DNA from: Yoonia sp. R2331 | Lineage (GTDB): Bacteria; Pseudomonadota; Alphaproteobacteria; Rhodobacterales; Rhodobacteraceae | DNA: 64,000 bases | Assembly: GCF_041103235.1 (NCBI RefSeq) | Contig: NZ_JBGCUN010000001.1 | Coordinates: 558,001 to 622,000, forward strand | Reading direction: 5' to 3' | Shown here: positions 33,216-43,158 of the stretch, piece by piece | How positions within the stretch are numbered: position 1 is the first letter of the stretch | Layout of the letters: each line of letters begins with the position of its first letter | Notes under the pieces: model-generated | Told to the model about the DNA's origin: nothing | The model's input: only the letters and a program-made list of their open reading frames with translations | Databases searched by the model: none | Position numbers and translations under genes: made by a program

Positions 33216-36007
33216 GCGTGCGCCCGTTCTGCACCAAGCGCAATCGCCTCGCGCAGTTTACGTTCCAGCGCGGCACGCTTGCCTTCAGAGTAGAATTTCA
33301 GCCCCACCATGTCCTTGACATAGAAGGTGTCGACGACCTGTTCCCCATAGGTCGCGATCACCGCAGAGGCGATATAGACATGAGCGTTTGCAAGGGTCCG
33401 GGTCAGGTCAAACAACAGGCCGGGGCGGTCGCGGGTGTCCACCTCAATAATCGTGTAGATTTCAGAGCCGTCGTTATCAAAGGTGATCGTCGTGGGCACC
33501 TTAAAGGCACGCTCACGTTTCTTGTACTTGTCGCGGTCCACCAGCGCGTCGCGTGCGACCACCTCTCCACGCAGGGTCTTGGCGATCATCTGGCGCAGAC
33601 GCGGTAGGCGCGCTGCTTCATAAGGGGTGCCATCTGCGTCCTGCACCCAGAACACCGCCGTGGCATAGCCGTCTTTGGACGTATAGGTACGGGCATCGAC
33701 GATATTGGCCCCGACGAGCGCCAATGCGCCCGTCATCCGGCTAAAGAGACCGGGATGGTCGACCATCACAAAGCAGGCGCGGGTGGCGTCCCGGTCTTCA
33801 TCGGGCATCAGATCAATGCTGATTTCGGTGTCTTTGACCTCTTTCAGCAAACGGGCAAAAACCAGATGGGCCGCCGGCGGCAGACCTTGCCAGTAGGTGC
33901 CATAGTGCCGCCCCACCTCTGCGCGCAGGTCTTTGGCGGGCCAGTCCGCCAAGGCGCTGCGCAGCTGGCGCTTGGCCTCGGCCTCGCGGCTTTCGCGGTT
34001 GAGGTCCTCCAGACCGGTTTCCAGCGCATCACGTGTGGCACGGTAAAGGTTGCGGATCAGTACCGCCTTCCAGTTGTTCCAGGTACCGGGCCCGACGCCG
34101 CGAATATCGCAGACCGTCAGCACCGTCAGCAGGTCCAGCCGCTCCACCGATTTCACCGCATTGGCAAAGCCACGCACGGTGCGCGGCTCAGCGATGTCGC
34201 GCTTTTGCGCCGTGTCAGACATCAGCAGATGGTAGCGGATCAGCCATTCGACGGTTTCGCATTCTTTCTTGTTCAGCCCCAGCCGGGGGGCCACCTTGCG
34301 TGCGATCTGCGCGCCCAGAACGGAATGGTCCTCTTTGCGGCCTTTGCCGATGTCATGCAGCAAAAGTGCTGCATAAAGCACCTTGCGGTTCACGCCGCGT
34401 TTAAGGATGCCAGAGGCAATCGGCAAATCCTCGATCAGTTCCTCACGTTCGATCTGGGCCAGCTGGCTGATCACTTGAATGGTGTGCTCGTCCACTGTGT
34501 AGTGGTGGTACATGTTGAACTGCATCATCGCCACGATGGGCGCAAATTCCGGCATGAAAGCGGCCAGCACGTTTAGCTCATTCATCCGCCGCAATGCGCG
34601 CTCGGGGTTGCCGTGTTTCAGCAAGAGGCCAAGAAACAGGCGGTTCGCCTCTTTCGACTGGCGCATGTCTTCGTCGATCAGATCCAGGTTCGCGGCGATC
34701 AGACGCATGGCGTCAGGATGCACCAGCAGGCCGGTCCGCAGTGCGATTTCAAAGATTCGCAACAGGTTCAGCTTGTCCGACAGAAAGGTCTTGGGCGCGG
34801 ACACTGTCAGCCTGTTTTGCTTGATAGCATAGGGCTTTTCGACCTTGGCCCGCCGCTTCAAAAGCCGGAACAGCATCGGTTCGGCCTTGGCCTGGCTTTT
34901 CTCTTGGGCGGTCAGGAAAATCCGGGTCAGATCACCGACGCTGGTCGCATGGCGGAAATAGGCCTGCATGAAGTGTTCCACGCCGCGTCGTCCGCCGCTG
35001 TCCTCATAGCCCATCGCCTCGGCCACGATGACTTGCATGTCAAAGCTCAACTGGTCAGACGCGCGTCCGGCGATCAGGTGCAGGTGGCAGCGCACTGCCC
35101 ACAGGAATTCATGCGCGGCACGGAAGGTGTCGTATTCATCCTCGGTAAAGACCTTGTGGGCGACCAATTCGCGGGCCTGGCTGACGCCATGGATATACTT
35201 GCCGATCCAGTACAGCGATTGCAGGTCTCGCAGCCCGCCTTTGCCTTCCTTCACGTTGGGCTCCACCATGTAGCGCTGGCCGCCCTGTTTGATGTGTCGC
35301 GCCTCGCGCTCGGCCAGTTTGGCTTCGATAAACTCGGCCTTGGTGGCGCGGAACAGTTCTTTGCGCAATTTCTCGACCAGCGTCCCGGCAAGGGTTTCAT
35401 CACCAGACAGGTGGCGCATTTCAACCAGTGAGGTGCGAATGGTGTAGTCATCTTTGGCGAGGCGCAGGCAATCCTTGATCGTGCGGCTGGCGTGACCAAC
35501 CTTCAGCTTGAGGTCCCACAACATGTAAAGACTGCTTTCGATCACGCTTTCGGCCCATGGGGTCAGCTTGTAGGGCGTCAGAAACAACAGATCGACGTCG
35601 GAATGCGGGGCCATCTCACCGCGTCCGTAGCCGCCAACGGCGATAATGCTCAGCCGCTCGCCTTCGGTGGGATTGGGCAAAGGGTGCAAGCGGTCACGCG
35701 CAACCGAAAGCACTGCCATCACCAATTGATCGGTCAGCCAGCTATACGCCCGCACCGTGGGGCGCGCGCGAAAAGGGTCATCTACAAAGGCGGCGGCGAT
35801 GGCGGCACGGCCGCGCTTTTGCGCCTCGGCCAGAATGGTGACTGTCGCGCGCCGCACGTCCCGGTCGTCCTTGGCATCGGCGCAGGCCTGCGCCAAAGCC
35901 GCCTGCACCGCGGCGGGGTCAAAAATGTCGTGCGCCGGACAGATCAGACCGTCCGGCGCGCTATCTGTTTTATCTGTGGCGGGGGCCGGTTCAGAAACCG
36001 GCGCCAC
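33212..36007 (-). CDS. glnD: [Protein-PII] uridylyltransferase / uridylyl-removing enzyme
   Basis: About 931 residues. Nitrogen sensor that modifies PII proteins according to glutamine level. N-terminal nucleotidyltransferase with GGYGRGEMAPHSDVDLL (Gly-Ser/Asp-x-Asp site; here HSDVD), a long linker, HD domain LLLHDIGKGRKEDHS in the middle, and two C-terminal ACT domains (VMVDHPGLFSRMTGALA and VDTRDRPGLLFDLTRTLA). The start is uncertain: GTG 36007 is proposed, which overlaps the upstream gene by 17 bp; the frame is open to 36076. No good ribosome binding site is seen at either. Confidence 0.95.
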   Translation of the reverse strand: MAPVSEPAPATDKTDSAPDGLICPAHDIFDPAAVQAALAQACADAKDDRDVRRATVTILAEAQKRGRAAIAAAFVDDPFRARPTVRAYSWLTDQLVMAVLSVARDRLHPLPNPTEGERLSIIAVGGYGRGEMAPHSDVDLLFLTPYKLTPWAESVIESSLYMLWDLKLKVGHASRTIKDCLRLAKDDYTIRTSLVEMRHLSGDETLAGTLVEKLRKELFRATKAEFIEAKLAEREARHIKQGGQRYMVEPNVKEGKGGLRDLQSLYWIGKYIHGVSQARELVAHKVFTEDEYDTFRAAHEFLWAVRCHLHLIAGRASDQLSFDMQVIVAEAMGYEDSGGRRGVEHFMQAYFRHATSVGDLTRIFLTAQEKSQAKAEPMLFRLLKRRAKVEKPYAIKQNRLTVSAPKTFLSDKLNLLRIFEIALRTGLLVHPDAMRLIAANLDLIDEDMRQSKEANRLFLGLLLKHGNPERALRRMNELNVLAAFMPEFAPIVAMMQFNMYHHYTVDEHTIQVISQLAQIEREELIEDLPIASGILKRGVNRKVLYAALLLHDIGKGRKEDHSVLGAQIARKVAPRLGLNKKECETVEWLIRYHLLMSDTAQKRDIAEPRTVRGFANAVKSVERLDLLTVLTVCDIRGVGPGTWNNWKAVLIRNLYRATRDALETGLEDLNRESREAEAKRQLRSALADWPAKDLRAEVGRHYGTYWQGLPPAAHLVFARLLKEVKDTEISIDLMPDEDRDATRACFVMVDHPGLFSRMTGALALVGANIVDARTYTSKDGYATAVFWVQDADGTPYEAARLPRLRQMIAKTLRGEVVARDALVDRDKYKKRERAFKVPTTITFDNDGSEIYTIIEVDTRDRPGLLFDLTRTLANAHVYIASAVIATYGEQVVDTFYVKDMVGLKFYSEGKRAALERKLREAIALGAERAHA

Positions 36008-37178
36008 CAAAGCTGCGGGGGGCTGGCTCAAGGACAACGACCTGATTGTTACGGATGGTTGCGACGGCCAGACCACGTTCGTTCAGGCCATTGGGCAGCA
36101 GGCGAAAGATGCCGTTTGTGCCCTGAAAACCCTGCGGCGTGGTCAATGCGGATTTGGTGAGCGCATTGGCATCGCCACGGGCGACAAGCGCCCCGATCGC
36201 TGCGATCCCGTCATAGGCAAGGCCTGCAAGCGGGTGCGGTGCTTCGCCATAGACACCGGCATAGCGGGCCTCGAAATTGGCGCTCATCGCGCGGTCGGGC
36301 AGGGCGAAAAGACCGCCCTGCAGGCCTGGCAGGGACAGTGCCTGTGGTACGGCATTCCAACGCTGCAAGCCGATGAATTGTGTGTCGGTCGGGTTCACGC
36401 CCGCCTCTGGCAGGGCGGTGGCAAGGATCGGTAGATCGGCATTCACCCCGCCGGTCAGAAAGACAGCGTCAGCGCCGCCGGATTTGATCGCCCCGGCAAT
36501 GCGCCCGGTTGAACCCAGGATGCCCTGCTGTGACAGCGGATAGCTTTCAACGGCGGCAACCTGACCGCCATTGCTGCGCACCGCGCGGGTGATCGCATCG
36601 CGCCCAACCTGACCGCCCACATCGTCGCCATGCACCACCGCAAAGCGGGTGTTGCCCTGACGCGCCGCGTATTGCACCAGCCGGTTGGCGGTGTTGTCAA
36701 AAGTTGCGCCAAGCACAAAGACGTTGCCGCCTGCGATGGTGGGGTTGTTGGAAAAGGCCAGAACGTTGATGTTGCGCGCGGCCACGGCCACACCTGCGGC
36801 ATTGGCGGATTCAGCAAAAAGCGGCCCCAACAGGATCTTGGCCCCGTCGTTGGCGGCTTGCGTCGCAACACTGGCGGCTTGCACCGGGTCGCTGCCGGTG
36901 TTGTAGACGCGCAAATCAACCTCGACCCCGTTCAGATCAGAGATCGCCAGACGTGCAGCGTTTTCAAGGTTTGACGCCAGAAACTGGTCACTGCCTGTGG
37001 CGGAACCACCGGGCACCAAAAGCGCCACTTGCACAGGGGCTGATGTATCAATCCGCTGACCTGTATTTGCGCCGGGCGCCACGATGGCGGTGGGGGCGCA
37101 GGCAGACACCCACAGGAACGACAGAAAGGCCATCAGCAAGGCGAATGGCTTGCGAGGGCGCGGTAAAACGGCAAACAT
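35991..37178 (-). CDS. LpoA-like penicillin-binding-protein activator lipoprotein
   Basis: 395-residue lipoprotein with signal ending LSFLWVSAC (lipobox VSAC). The body has the periplasmic binding fold of leucine-binding proteins: VQVALLVPGGS, LLGPLFAESANAAGVAVAAR, GVNADLPILATALPEAG. Proteins of this kind are annotated penicillin-binding protein activators related to the C-terminal half of E. coli LpoA; the N-terminal TPR half is absent here. ATG 37178 is used since the open frame upstream runs into the rsmI promoter. It overlaps glnD. Confidence 0.85.
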   Translation of the reverse strand: MFAVLPRPRKPFALLMAFLSFLWVSACAPTAIVAPGANTGQRIDTSAPVQVALLVPGGSATGSDQFLASNLENAARLAISDLNGVEVDLRVYNTGSDPVQAASVATQAANDGAKILLGPLFAESANAAGVAVAARNINVLAFSNNPTIAGGNVFVLGATFDNTANRLVQYAARQGNTRFAVVHGDDVGGQVGRDAITRAVRSNGGQVAAVESYPLSQQGILGSTGRIAGAIKSGGADAVFLTGGVNADLPILATALPEAGVNPTDTQFIGLQRWNAVPQALSLPGLQGGLFALPDRAMSANFEARYAGVYGEAPHPLAGLAYDGIAAIGALVARGDANALTKSALTTPQGFQGTNGIFRLLPNGLNERGLAVATIRNNQVVVLEPAPRSFGGAGF

Positions 37179-37242
37179 GTGCAGGCTTCCTTTGGTACTC
37201 TGGTCGGGACCATCATAGAGCCGGGGGCAGAAGGGTCTAGGG

Positions 37243-38103
37243 ATGAATTTCAAAGCAACACAGCTACAGGCGGGGCTGTACCTTGTAGCCACGCCCATCG
37301 GGTCGGCGCGCGATATCACCTTGCGCGCGCTTGATGTGTTGGCAAGCGCCGACGTGATCGCGGCAGAGGATACGCGGACGGCGCGAAAACTGATGGATAT
37401 TCATGGGGTTGCAATTGATGGACGGCCTCTTTTGGCGTTTCATGATCACTCTGGTGCGGGGGCCGTCAACCGGCTGGTGGCAGAGATGAAAGCCGGGAAA
37501 TCCGTTGCCTATGTGTCCGAGGCCGGCACGCCACTTATTGCCGATCCGGGCTATGAACTGGGCCGCGCCGCAATGGCCCAAGATATCCTCGTGACCACGG
37601 CGCCCGGACCCTCTGCTGTGATTGCCGCACTAAGCGTCGCCGGGCTGCCCACCGACCGGTTTGCATTTGTTGGGTTCCTGCCCTCTGGCAAGACCCAGCG
37701 CGAAACCGAGATTGCGGCCCTGCGGGACACGCCATTTACGCTTGTTTTCTATGAAAGCCCGAAACGTGTTCATGGATTATTAGAAAGTCTGCGCGAAGTT
37801 TTGGGGGGTGGTCGCGATGCAGTTGTGTGTCGTGAATTGACCAAACGATTTGAAGAGGTGTTGCGCGGGACCCTGGATGAATTGGCGGACCAGTTCAGTG
37901 GCCGCAATGTCAAAGGCGAAATCGTTGTTCTTGTTGGGCGCGCGGGTGCCGTTGATGTGGATGATGCGATGATCGAAAGCGCGCTGCGCGACGCGATGCA
38001 GACGATGCGGGTTAAGGATGCGGCGACAACGGTCGCAGGCGCGCTGGGTTTGCCGCGCAGGCAGGTTTATCAGCTGGCGCTGACATTGGAGACAGATAAA
38101 TGA
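37243..38103 (+). CDS. rsmI: 16S rRNA (cytidine1402-2'-O)-methyltransferase
   Basis: 286-residue tetrapyrrole-methylase-fold enzyme, methylating C1402 of 16S rRNA using SAM. LYLVATPIGSARDITLRAL at the N-terminus, AAEDTRTARKLM, YVSEAGTPLIADPGYELG and GFLPSGKTQR are RsmI signatures. It is divergent from the LpoA-like gene, as in many bacteria where lpoA, rsmI and yraN cluster. The stop overlaps yraN by four bases. Confidence 0.97.
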   Translation: MNFKATQLQAGLYLVATPIGSARDITLRALDVLASADVIAAEDTRTARKLMDIHGVAIDGRPLLAFHDHSGAGAVNRLVAEMKAGKSVAYVSEAGTPLIADPGYELGRAAMAQDILVTTAPGPSAVIAALSVAGLPTDRFAFVGFLPSGKTQRETEIAALRDTPFTLVFYESPKRVHGLLESLREVLGGGRDAVVCRELTKRFEEVLRGTLDELADQFSGRNVKGEIVVLVGRAGAVDVDDAMIESALRDAMQTMRVKDAATTVAGALGLPRRQVYQLALTLETDK

Positions 38104-38456
38104 GCGGACGCACAAGTTACTATGCCGGGGCCGCAGCCGAGGACATTGTGGCGTCCGATTATGCGCGGCGCGGATGGCCTGCGTTGAACAAGCGCTGGCG
38201 CGGTTCTGCCGGAGAAGTTGATTTGATCGTGCGCGAAGGCGATTGCATCGTCTTTGTCGAGGTCAAGAAAAGCCGCAGTTTTGCGCAGGCAGCAACGCGC
38301 CTGTCGCGTCGGCAGATGGATCGCATCTATGGCGCCGCGTCAGAATATATCGCCAACGAACCCAAGGGTCAGTTGACAGATGTGCGTTTTGACGTGGCCC
38401 TTGTGAACGCCCAAGGTGCAGTGCAGATCATCGAGAACGCATTCATGGACGCCTGA
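38100..38456 (+). CDS. yraN: YraN family (UPF0102) protein
   Basis: 118-residue small protein with a restriction-endonuclease-like fold: AAAEDIVASDYARRGW, then GEVDLIVREGDCIVFVEVKKS, where the E/D...D...ExK residues of the nuclease-like core are intact. Function is not settled; family members may act on DNA. It is coupled to rsmI by an ATGA overlap and followed by gshB. Confidence 0.93.
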   Translation: MSGRTSYYAGAAAEDIVASDYARRGWPALNKRWRGSAGEVDLIVREGDCIVFVEVKKSRSFAQAATRLSRRQMDRIYGAASEYIANEPKGQLTDVRFDVALVNAQGAVQIIENAFMDA

Positions 38457-38525
38457 TTTGCGCCATTGCACATGATCGGGGCTTGCCCCATGTAAAGGGC
38501 AGAATTTGCATGCCTGAGGTCGCCC

Positions 38526-39467
38526 ATGTCCCTGAAAGTTGCCATCCAAATGGACCCGATCGGTCCGATTGACATTGATGCCGATAGCTCATTCCGCATC
38601 GCGGAAGAGGCGCAGGCGCGCGGTCACAGTCTGTTCTATTACACGCCCGACAAGCTGTCCTATAACGCAGGCCGCGTTATGGCGCAGGGCTGGCCGCTGA
38701 CGGTTCAGCGGGTCAAGGGTGATCATTTCACCCTTGCCGCGCAGCAAGTGGTTGATCTGGCTGATTTTGATGTGGTCTGGTTGCGGCAGGATCCGCCGTT
38801 TGACATGGGCTATATCACCACGACGCATCTGCTTGATATGGTGCATCCTGAAACACTGGTGGTGAATGATCCGTTCTGGGTGCGCAATTACCCCGAAAAA
38901 CTGCTGGTCCTGCAATTCCCGGACCTGACGCCACCCACAATGATCGCCCGCGATCTGGACACGCTGCGTGCCTTCCGGGCAGAGCACGGTGATGTCATCC
39001 TCAAACCGCTTTACGGCAACGGTGGTGCCGGTGTCTTCAAACTGCGCAAGGACGATAGCAATCTTGCGTCGCTGCACGAGCTTTTTGCCGGCATCAACCG
39101 CGAGCCCTTGATTATGCAGAAGTTTTTGCCGGACGTCACCAAGGGCGACAAACGTGTGATCCTTGTGGATGGCGAACCAGTGGGCGCGATCAACCGGGTG
39201 CCTGCGAAAGGTGAAACCCGGTCGAACATGCATGTGGGTGGCCGCCCGGAGAAGGTCGAATTGACAGATCGCGACCGCGAGATTTGCGCGCGGATCGGGC
39301 CGCTTTTGCGCGAGAAGGGTCAGGTCTTTGTGGGCATTGACGTGATCGGCGACTGGCTGACCGAAATTAACGTGACATCCCCCACAGGCATTCAAGAGCT
39401 AGAGCGCTTTGACGGGATCAATGTTGCAGAGAAGATCTGGCAAGCGATAGAGCGGCGCAGATCCTAA
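38526..39467 (+). CDS. gshB: Glutathione synthetase
   Basis: 313-residue ATP-grasp enzyme that adds glycine to gamma-glutamylcysteine. [19 protein letters not shown] is the typical N-terminus, followed by [36 protein letters not shown] (ATP-grasp loop), [21 protein letters not shown] and [12 protein letters not shown] at the C-terminus. It overlaps the convergent comM by four bases. Confidence 0.97.
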   Translation: MSLKVAIQMDPIGPIDIDADSSFRIAEEAQARGHSLFYYTPDKLSYNAGRVMAQGWPLTVQRVKGDHFTLAAQQVVDLADFDVVWLRQDPPFDMGYITTTHLLDMVHPETLVVNDPFWVRNYPEKLLVLQFPDLTPPTMIARDLDTLRAFRAEHGDVILKPLYGNGGAGVFKLRKDDSNLASLHELFAGINREPLIMQKFLPDVTKGDKRVILVDGEPVGAINRVPAKGETRSNMHVGGRPEKVELTDRDREICARIGPLLREKGQVFVGIDVIGDWLTEINVTSPTGIQELERFDGINVAEKIWQAIERRRS

Positions 39468-40978
39468 ACCTCTTTCGACATGGCGAGCCGAAAACTGACC
39501 GCTTCGGCCACATGGGGTTGGCGGACCTCTTTGGCGCCATCCAGATCGGCAATTGTGCGGGCCACCCGCAGCACCCGGTGATACCCGCGCGCTGACAGTC
39601 CAAACCGTTCCGCAACGCGGGTCAAAAGCGTGCGGCCCTCGGCGTCCGGCGTCGCGATCTCCTCCAGAACAGCACCTTGTGCGTCCGCGTTGACGGTCAT
39701 GTCCGACTGATCGGCAAAGCGCGCGGTCTGCACCGCGCGGGCGGCAGCGACCCGCGCTGCCACATCGGCGGATCGATCACCGCATTCGGGTAAGTCCAGA
39801 TCGGTGAAGGCCACCGGCGGCACTTCGACCCGCAGGTCAAAGCGGTCCATCAACGGGCCAGAAATGCGGCCAAGATAATCTTCACCACAGATCGGGACGC
39901 GGGCGCAGGCGCGGGCCGGATCGGCGAGGTAGCCGCATTTGCAAGGGTTGGCGGCCGCCACCAGCATGAACCGGCAGGGATAGCGGACATGCGCATTGGC
40001 GCGCGCCACCACGACCTCGCCGGTTTCAATCGGTTGGCGCAGGGTCTCCAGCACAGTGCGCGGGAATTCGGGGAATTCGTCCATGAACAGCACGCCGTTG
40101 TGCGCCAGGGAAATCTCGCCCGGTTTCGCGCCACGGCCACCGCCGACGATGGCCGCCATTGACGCGGTATGGTGGGGCTCGCGAAACGGGCGCTGGCGGC
40201 TGATCCCGCCTTCGTCCAGTAACCCGGCCAGCGAATGGATCATCGAGGTCTCCAACGCCTCTGCCGGGGTCAGCGGCGGCATGATCCCCGGTAAGCGGGC
40301 CGCCAGCATGGATTTTCCCGACCCCGGAGAACCGACCATCAGCAGGTGATGCCGCCCGGCGGCGGCGATTTCCAGCGCACGTTTGGCGCGTTCCTGGCCT
40401 TTGACTTCGGCCAGATCGCGCGCACCGCTGGGCCCTGTGACTTCGCCGGGTGTGGCGGGGGCCAAAACCGCCTGACCACTAAAGTGCTGCACCGCCTCGG
40501 CCAGTGACCGCGGGGCAATCACCGCCACCGCGTCGACCCATGCGGCCTCTGCCCCGCAGGTGGCAGGGCACATGAGCGTCCGGTCATCGGCACTGGCCGT
40601 CATCGCGGCGGGCAATGCGCCCACAACCGGCACCAGCCCGCCGTCAAGGGAAAGTTCTCCCAGCGCCACAGTGCCGGCCACAGCCTCGCGCGGGACCACG
40701 TCAAGGGCTGCGAGCACTGCCAGCGCAATCGGCAAATCGAAATGCGATCCCTCTTTGGGCATATCGGCAGGTGAGAGGTTGATCGTGATCCGCTTGGACG
40801 GCAGCGCGATCGACATTGCCGACAAGGCAGACCTGACCCGTTCGCGCGCCTCTGACACGGCCTTGTCCGGCAGGCCGACGATGGCGAAGGCTGGCATGCC
40901 GGGGGCGACGGCGCATTGCACTTCGACCTGACGCGCCTCTATCCCGTCGAATGCAACTGTATAGGCCACCACTGACAT
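39464..40978 (-). CDS. comM: ComM/YifB family Mg-chelatase-like ATPase
   Basis: 504-residue hexameric AAA+ helicase promoting branch migration during integration of transformed DNA. N-terminal Lon-protease-like domain ([24 protein letters not shown]), Walker A GSPGSGKS, Walker [11 protein letters not shown], zinc-ligand-like cysteines in [25 protein letters not shown], and the C-terminal ARTIADLDG lid. Three TTAA motifs lie upstream (41000-41036) without exact CtrA spacing. Competence genes of this type belong to the CtrA/gene-transfer-agent regulon in Rhodobacterales. Confidence 0.95.
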   Translation of the reverse strand: MSVVAYTVAFDGIEARQVEVQCAVAPGMPAFAIVGLPDKAVSEARERVRSALSAMSIALPSKRITINLSPADMPKEGSHFDLPIALAVLAALDVVPREAVAGTVALGELSLDGGLVPVVGALPAAMTASADDRTLMCPATCGAEAAWVDAVAVIAPRSLAEAVQHFSGQAVLAPATPGEVTGPSGARDLAEVKGQERAKRALEIAAAGRHHLLMVGSPGSGKSMLAARLPGIMPPLTPAEALETSMIHSLAGLLDEGGISRQRPFREPHHTASMAAIVGGGRGAKPGEISLAHNGVLFMDEFPEFPRTVLETLRQPIETGEVVVARANAHVRYPCRFMLVAAANPCKCGYLADPARACARVPICGEDYLGRISGPLMDRFDLRVEVPPVAFTDLDLPECGDRSADVAARVAAARAVQTARFADQSDMTVNADAQGAVLEEIATPDAEGRTLLTRVAERFGLSARGYHRVLRVARTIADLDGAKEVRQPHVAEAVSFRLAMSKEV

Positions 40979-41032
40979 GAACCATCGTCCCCTTCTTGGT
41001 TAACGAATAGGGGCCAGAGGGTTTAAGATTGG

Positions 41033-41905
41033 TTAACGCTCCAGAAGCGCCATGAATTTCGGCCAAGCGGCTGCATCGGCAACGGTTTTGTCGCGGCAGA
41101 AGGCGTTGCAAAATCCGAAAATGCGTCCCTCGATCTGCGCCAGATGGGTCACATCTTCGCCTGAATACGGGCATCGGTCGTTTTCAGGCGTGCCATCGGT
41201 GACAGGCTCTGCGGTCAGTGGCGTTGGTCCCGGCCAGGGAATCTCTGGCAGGGCGTGTCGGTAGGGCATCGGATCATAAGTCTCGGTCAGTCCCATGGCG
41301 CGCCAGCGGCGAAAGGCCGGGTCATCAAGATGCGCCGCCACATAGCTTTGCGTCGAACCATCGACCGGCAGACCATAGGTCGCGATCCGTCCGGCGACGG
41401 GGGCATAAAATGCGTCAACCAGTGTGTAATCACCAAACAACCACGGGCCGTCCGCGCCATAGAGATCTTTGGCGCGTTGCCACAGCGTCATGATCCGGTC
41501 GAGATCGGCTTTGACATCGTCAGACACGGCAAACCCATTCCAGCCATGTGCCAGCATCTGCGGGCAAGCGCCACGCAACGCACTGAAACCGCTGTGCATT
41601 TCCGATGCCATAGACCGCGCCAGCGCGCGTGCGGCGGGGTCCTTGGGATAAAGCGCAAGGTCCGGGTTTTCCTCTGCCAAAGTCTCTGCCATGGCCAAAC
41701 TATCGGTCAAGATGCCACCTTGCGGCGTGCGCATTGCGGGTACGGTGCGGGCGGGCGCCAAGGCGGCAAGGTCTTCGCGGTAGGTGCCGCTGTAAAGCCC
41801 GACGAGCGTTGTTTTGTAAGGCAGGTCAAAACATTCCAGCATCAACCAGCCGCGCATGGACCAGCTTGAAAACGTGCGGTCCCCGATAAAGAGTTCATAA
41901 GTCAT
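41033..41905 (-). CDS. Glutathione S-transferase with extra Cys-rich C-terminal tail
   Basis: 290-residue protein. The thioredoxin-like N-terminus (MTYELFIGDRTFSSWSMRGWLMLECF) and all-helical domain are those of a cytosolic GST; the Ser in SSWSMRG is the candidate catalytic residue. After residue 230 an added tail reads CPYSGEDVTHLAQIEGRIFGFCNAFCRDK, resembling a small YHS/TRASH-like metal-binding domain with Cys at 238, 260 and 264 approximately. This is a fused arrangement I have not seen named. Substrate unknown. Confidence 0.85.
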   Translation of the reverse strand: MTYELFIGDRTFSSWSMRGWLMLECFDLPYKTTLVGLYSGTYREDLAALAPARTVPAMRTPQGGILTDSLAMAETLAEENPDLALYPKDPAARALARSMASEMHSGFSALRGACPQMLAHGWNGFAVSDDVKADLDRIMTLWQRAKDLYGADGPWLFGDYTLVDAFYAPVAGRIATYGLPVDGSTQSYVAAHLDDPAFRRWRAMGLTETYDPMPYRHALPEIPWPGPTPLTAEPVTDGTPENDRCPYSGEDVTHLAQIEGRIFGFCNAFCRDKTVADAAAWPKFMALLER

Positions 41906-41963
41906 GACAGGACCTTAGCGGCGACCTTGGCGCGCGGCCAACGCTGCTTCGTGACGCGACCCA

Positions 41964-42542
41964 TCAGGGAATGTGATTGATGCGTCCGACCTGCCAGCGC
42001 CCGTTTCGCATCTGCAATTCAGTTGTCGACAGGTTCTCGATCTGGTGGCCCATCGCCTGATAGGCGGTGCTGCCGCTGGCGCGTTGGATTTGGGTCATGA
42101 TCACCCCGATGTGGGCCACGGCGATGATGTCGTGGTCCGGGTGGCGCGCGATCAGCTGGTCGACCGACGCACCGACGCGGGCGGCCACCGCGTTCCAGCT
42201 TTCGCCATCGGGTGGCGCAAGATCGCCGGGCTCTTCCCAAAACCTGCGGCTCAGCGTGGGGTCGCGTGCGGCAACCTTGTCAAAGGGCAGCCCATCCCAA
42301 GCGCCAAAGTTGAATTCGCGCAACGCCGGGTCGTCCGGCAACCGGGTTCGTGTGCCGCCAATGGCCGTGGCCGTGGCGCTGGCGCGGGACAAATCAGAGG
42401 CGACGACGATTGCGTCCTGCGGCAGACTGGCATCGACGCGTGCGATCAGGGCGTGATCTGACAGGTCAGCAGGAACATCGCGCCAGCCGACAAATGATTT
42501 TTCATGTGTCGGCCCGTGGCGCACCCAAAAGAACCGAGTCAT
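41964..42542 (-). CDS. Histidine phosphatase next to cobU (candidate CobC)
   Basis: 192-residue phosphoglycerate-mutase-like phosphatase: WVRHGPTHEKSFVGW with the catalytic RHG, ASDLSRASATATAI, LREFNFGAWDGLPFD and AVAHIGVIM with the second histidine. It overlaps cobU by four bases on the same strand, so it is probably the alpha-ribazole-5'-phosphate phosphatase (CobC) of cobalamin synthesis; that is an inference from position. It could serve the B12 needs of Ecm. Confidence 0.8.
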   Translation of the reverse strand: MTRFFWVRHGPTHEKSFVGWRDVPADLSDHALIARVDASLPQDAIVVASDLSRASATATAIGGTRTRLPDDPALREFNFGAWDGLPFDKVAARDPTLSRRFWEEPGDLAPPDGESWNAVAARVGASVDQLIARHPDHDIIAVAHIGVIMTQIQRASGSTAYQAMGHQIENLSTTELQMRNGRWQVGRINHIP

Positions 42543-43063
42543 GCCGGCAGCGCCCCTTTGAGGATTTGCGGTAGACCGGCGGTAACAAATACCGTGCAGT
42601 CGCTTTGCGCTGCGATGCGTTGATTCAAGTGTCCCTGTGCCGCGCGGAACCGGCGCGCCAGCGCGTTATCCGGTACAACGCCTTGCCCCACCTCGTTCGA
42701 GACCACGACAACAGGGCAGGGACATTCGGCAAGGGACGACAAAAGGTCGGCCTGTTGGGCGTCCAGGTCATGCTCTGCCAGCATATGATTGGTCAGCCAA
42801 AGAGTGGCGCAATCCAGCAGGACAACCTCATCCGGTTGGCGGTCCCTGAGCGCACTGGGAACATCAAGCGGCGCTTCGACCGTGTGCCAGCCATCGCCAC
42901 GCTGCGCGATGTGACGGGAAATTTTCTTGCGCATTTCGTCGTCAAACGCTTGGGCTGTCGCGATGTAAATGCGTTTTCCACCAATAAGTTGCACCAAATC
43001 TTCGGCAAAGGCTGACTTGCCGGATGCGGCACCACCAAGCACGAGGGTTAAGGTGTTGATCAT
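42539..43063 (-). CDS. cobU: Adenosylcobinamide kinase / guanylyltransferase
   Basis: 174-residue bifunctional CobU/CobP enzyme that phosphorylates and guanylylates adenosylcobinamide in B12 nucleotide-loop assembly. Walker A GGAASGKS at 10-17, H51 in SRHIAQRG (corresponding to the guanylylated histidine), and VVSNEVGQGVVPDNALARRFR, the family signature. Transcribed away from rpoH with a 95-bp shared upstream region; no cobalamin riboswitch was found there. Confidence 0.95.
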   Translation of the reverse strand: MINTLTLVLGGAASGKSAFAEDLVQLIGGKRIYIATAQAFDDEMRKKISRHIAQRGDGWHTVEAPLDVPSALRDRQPDEVVLLDCATLWLTNHMLAEHDLDAQQADLLSSLAECPCPVVVVSNEVGQGVVPDNALARRFRAAQGHLNQRIAAQSDCTVFVTAGLPQILKGALPA

Positions 43064-43158
43064 CTATTTGAAACTTTTCGTCATCCAACTAGGCCGGTGC
43101 TGCGTACCTAGAACATCCACAAGCCTGAACACAAGTTTGACCGATGGGGGAATGACTG

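Noticed and set aside
43064-43158. Cobalamin riboswitch or ECF-type promoter in the cobU/rpoH divergent region.
   Set aside because: Only 95 bp, without B12-box or a convincing -35/-10 pair.
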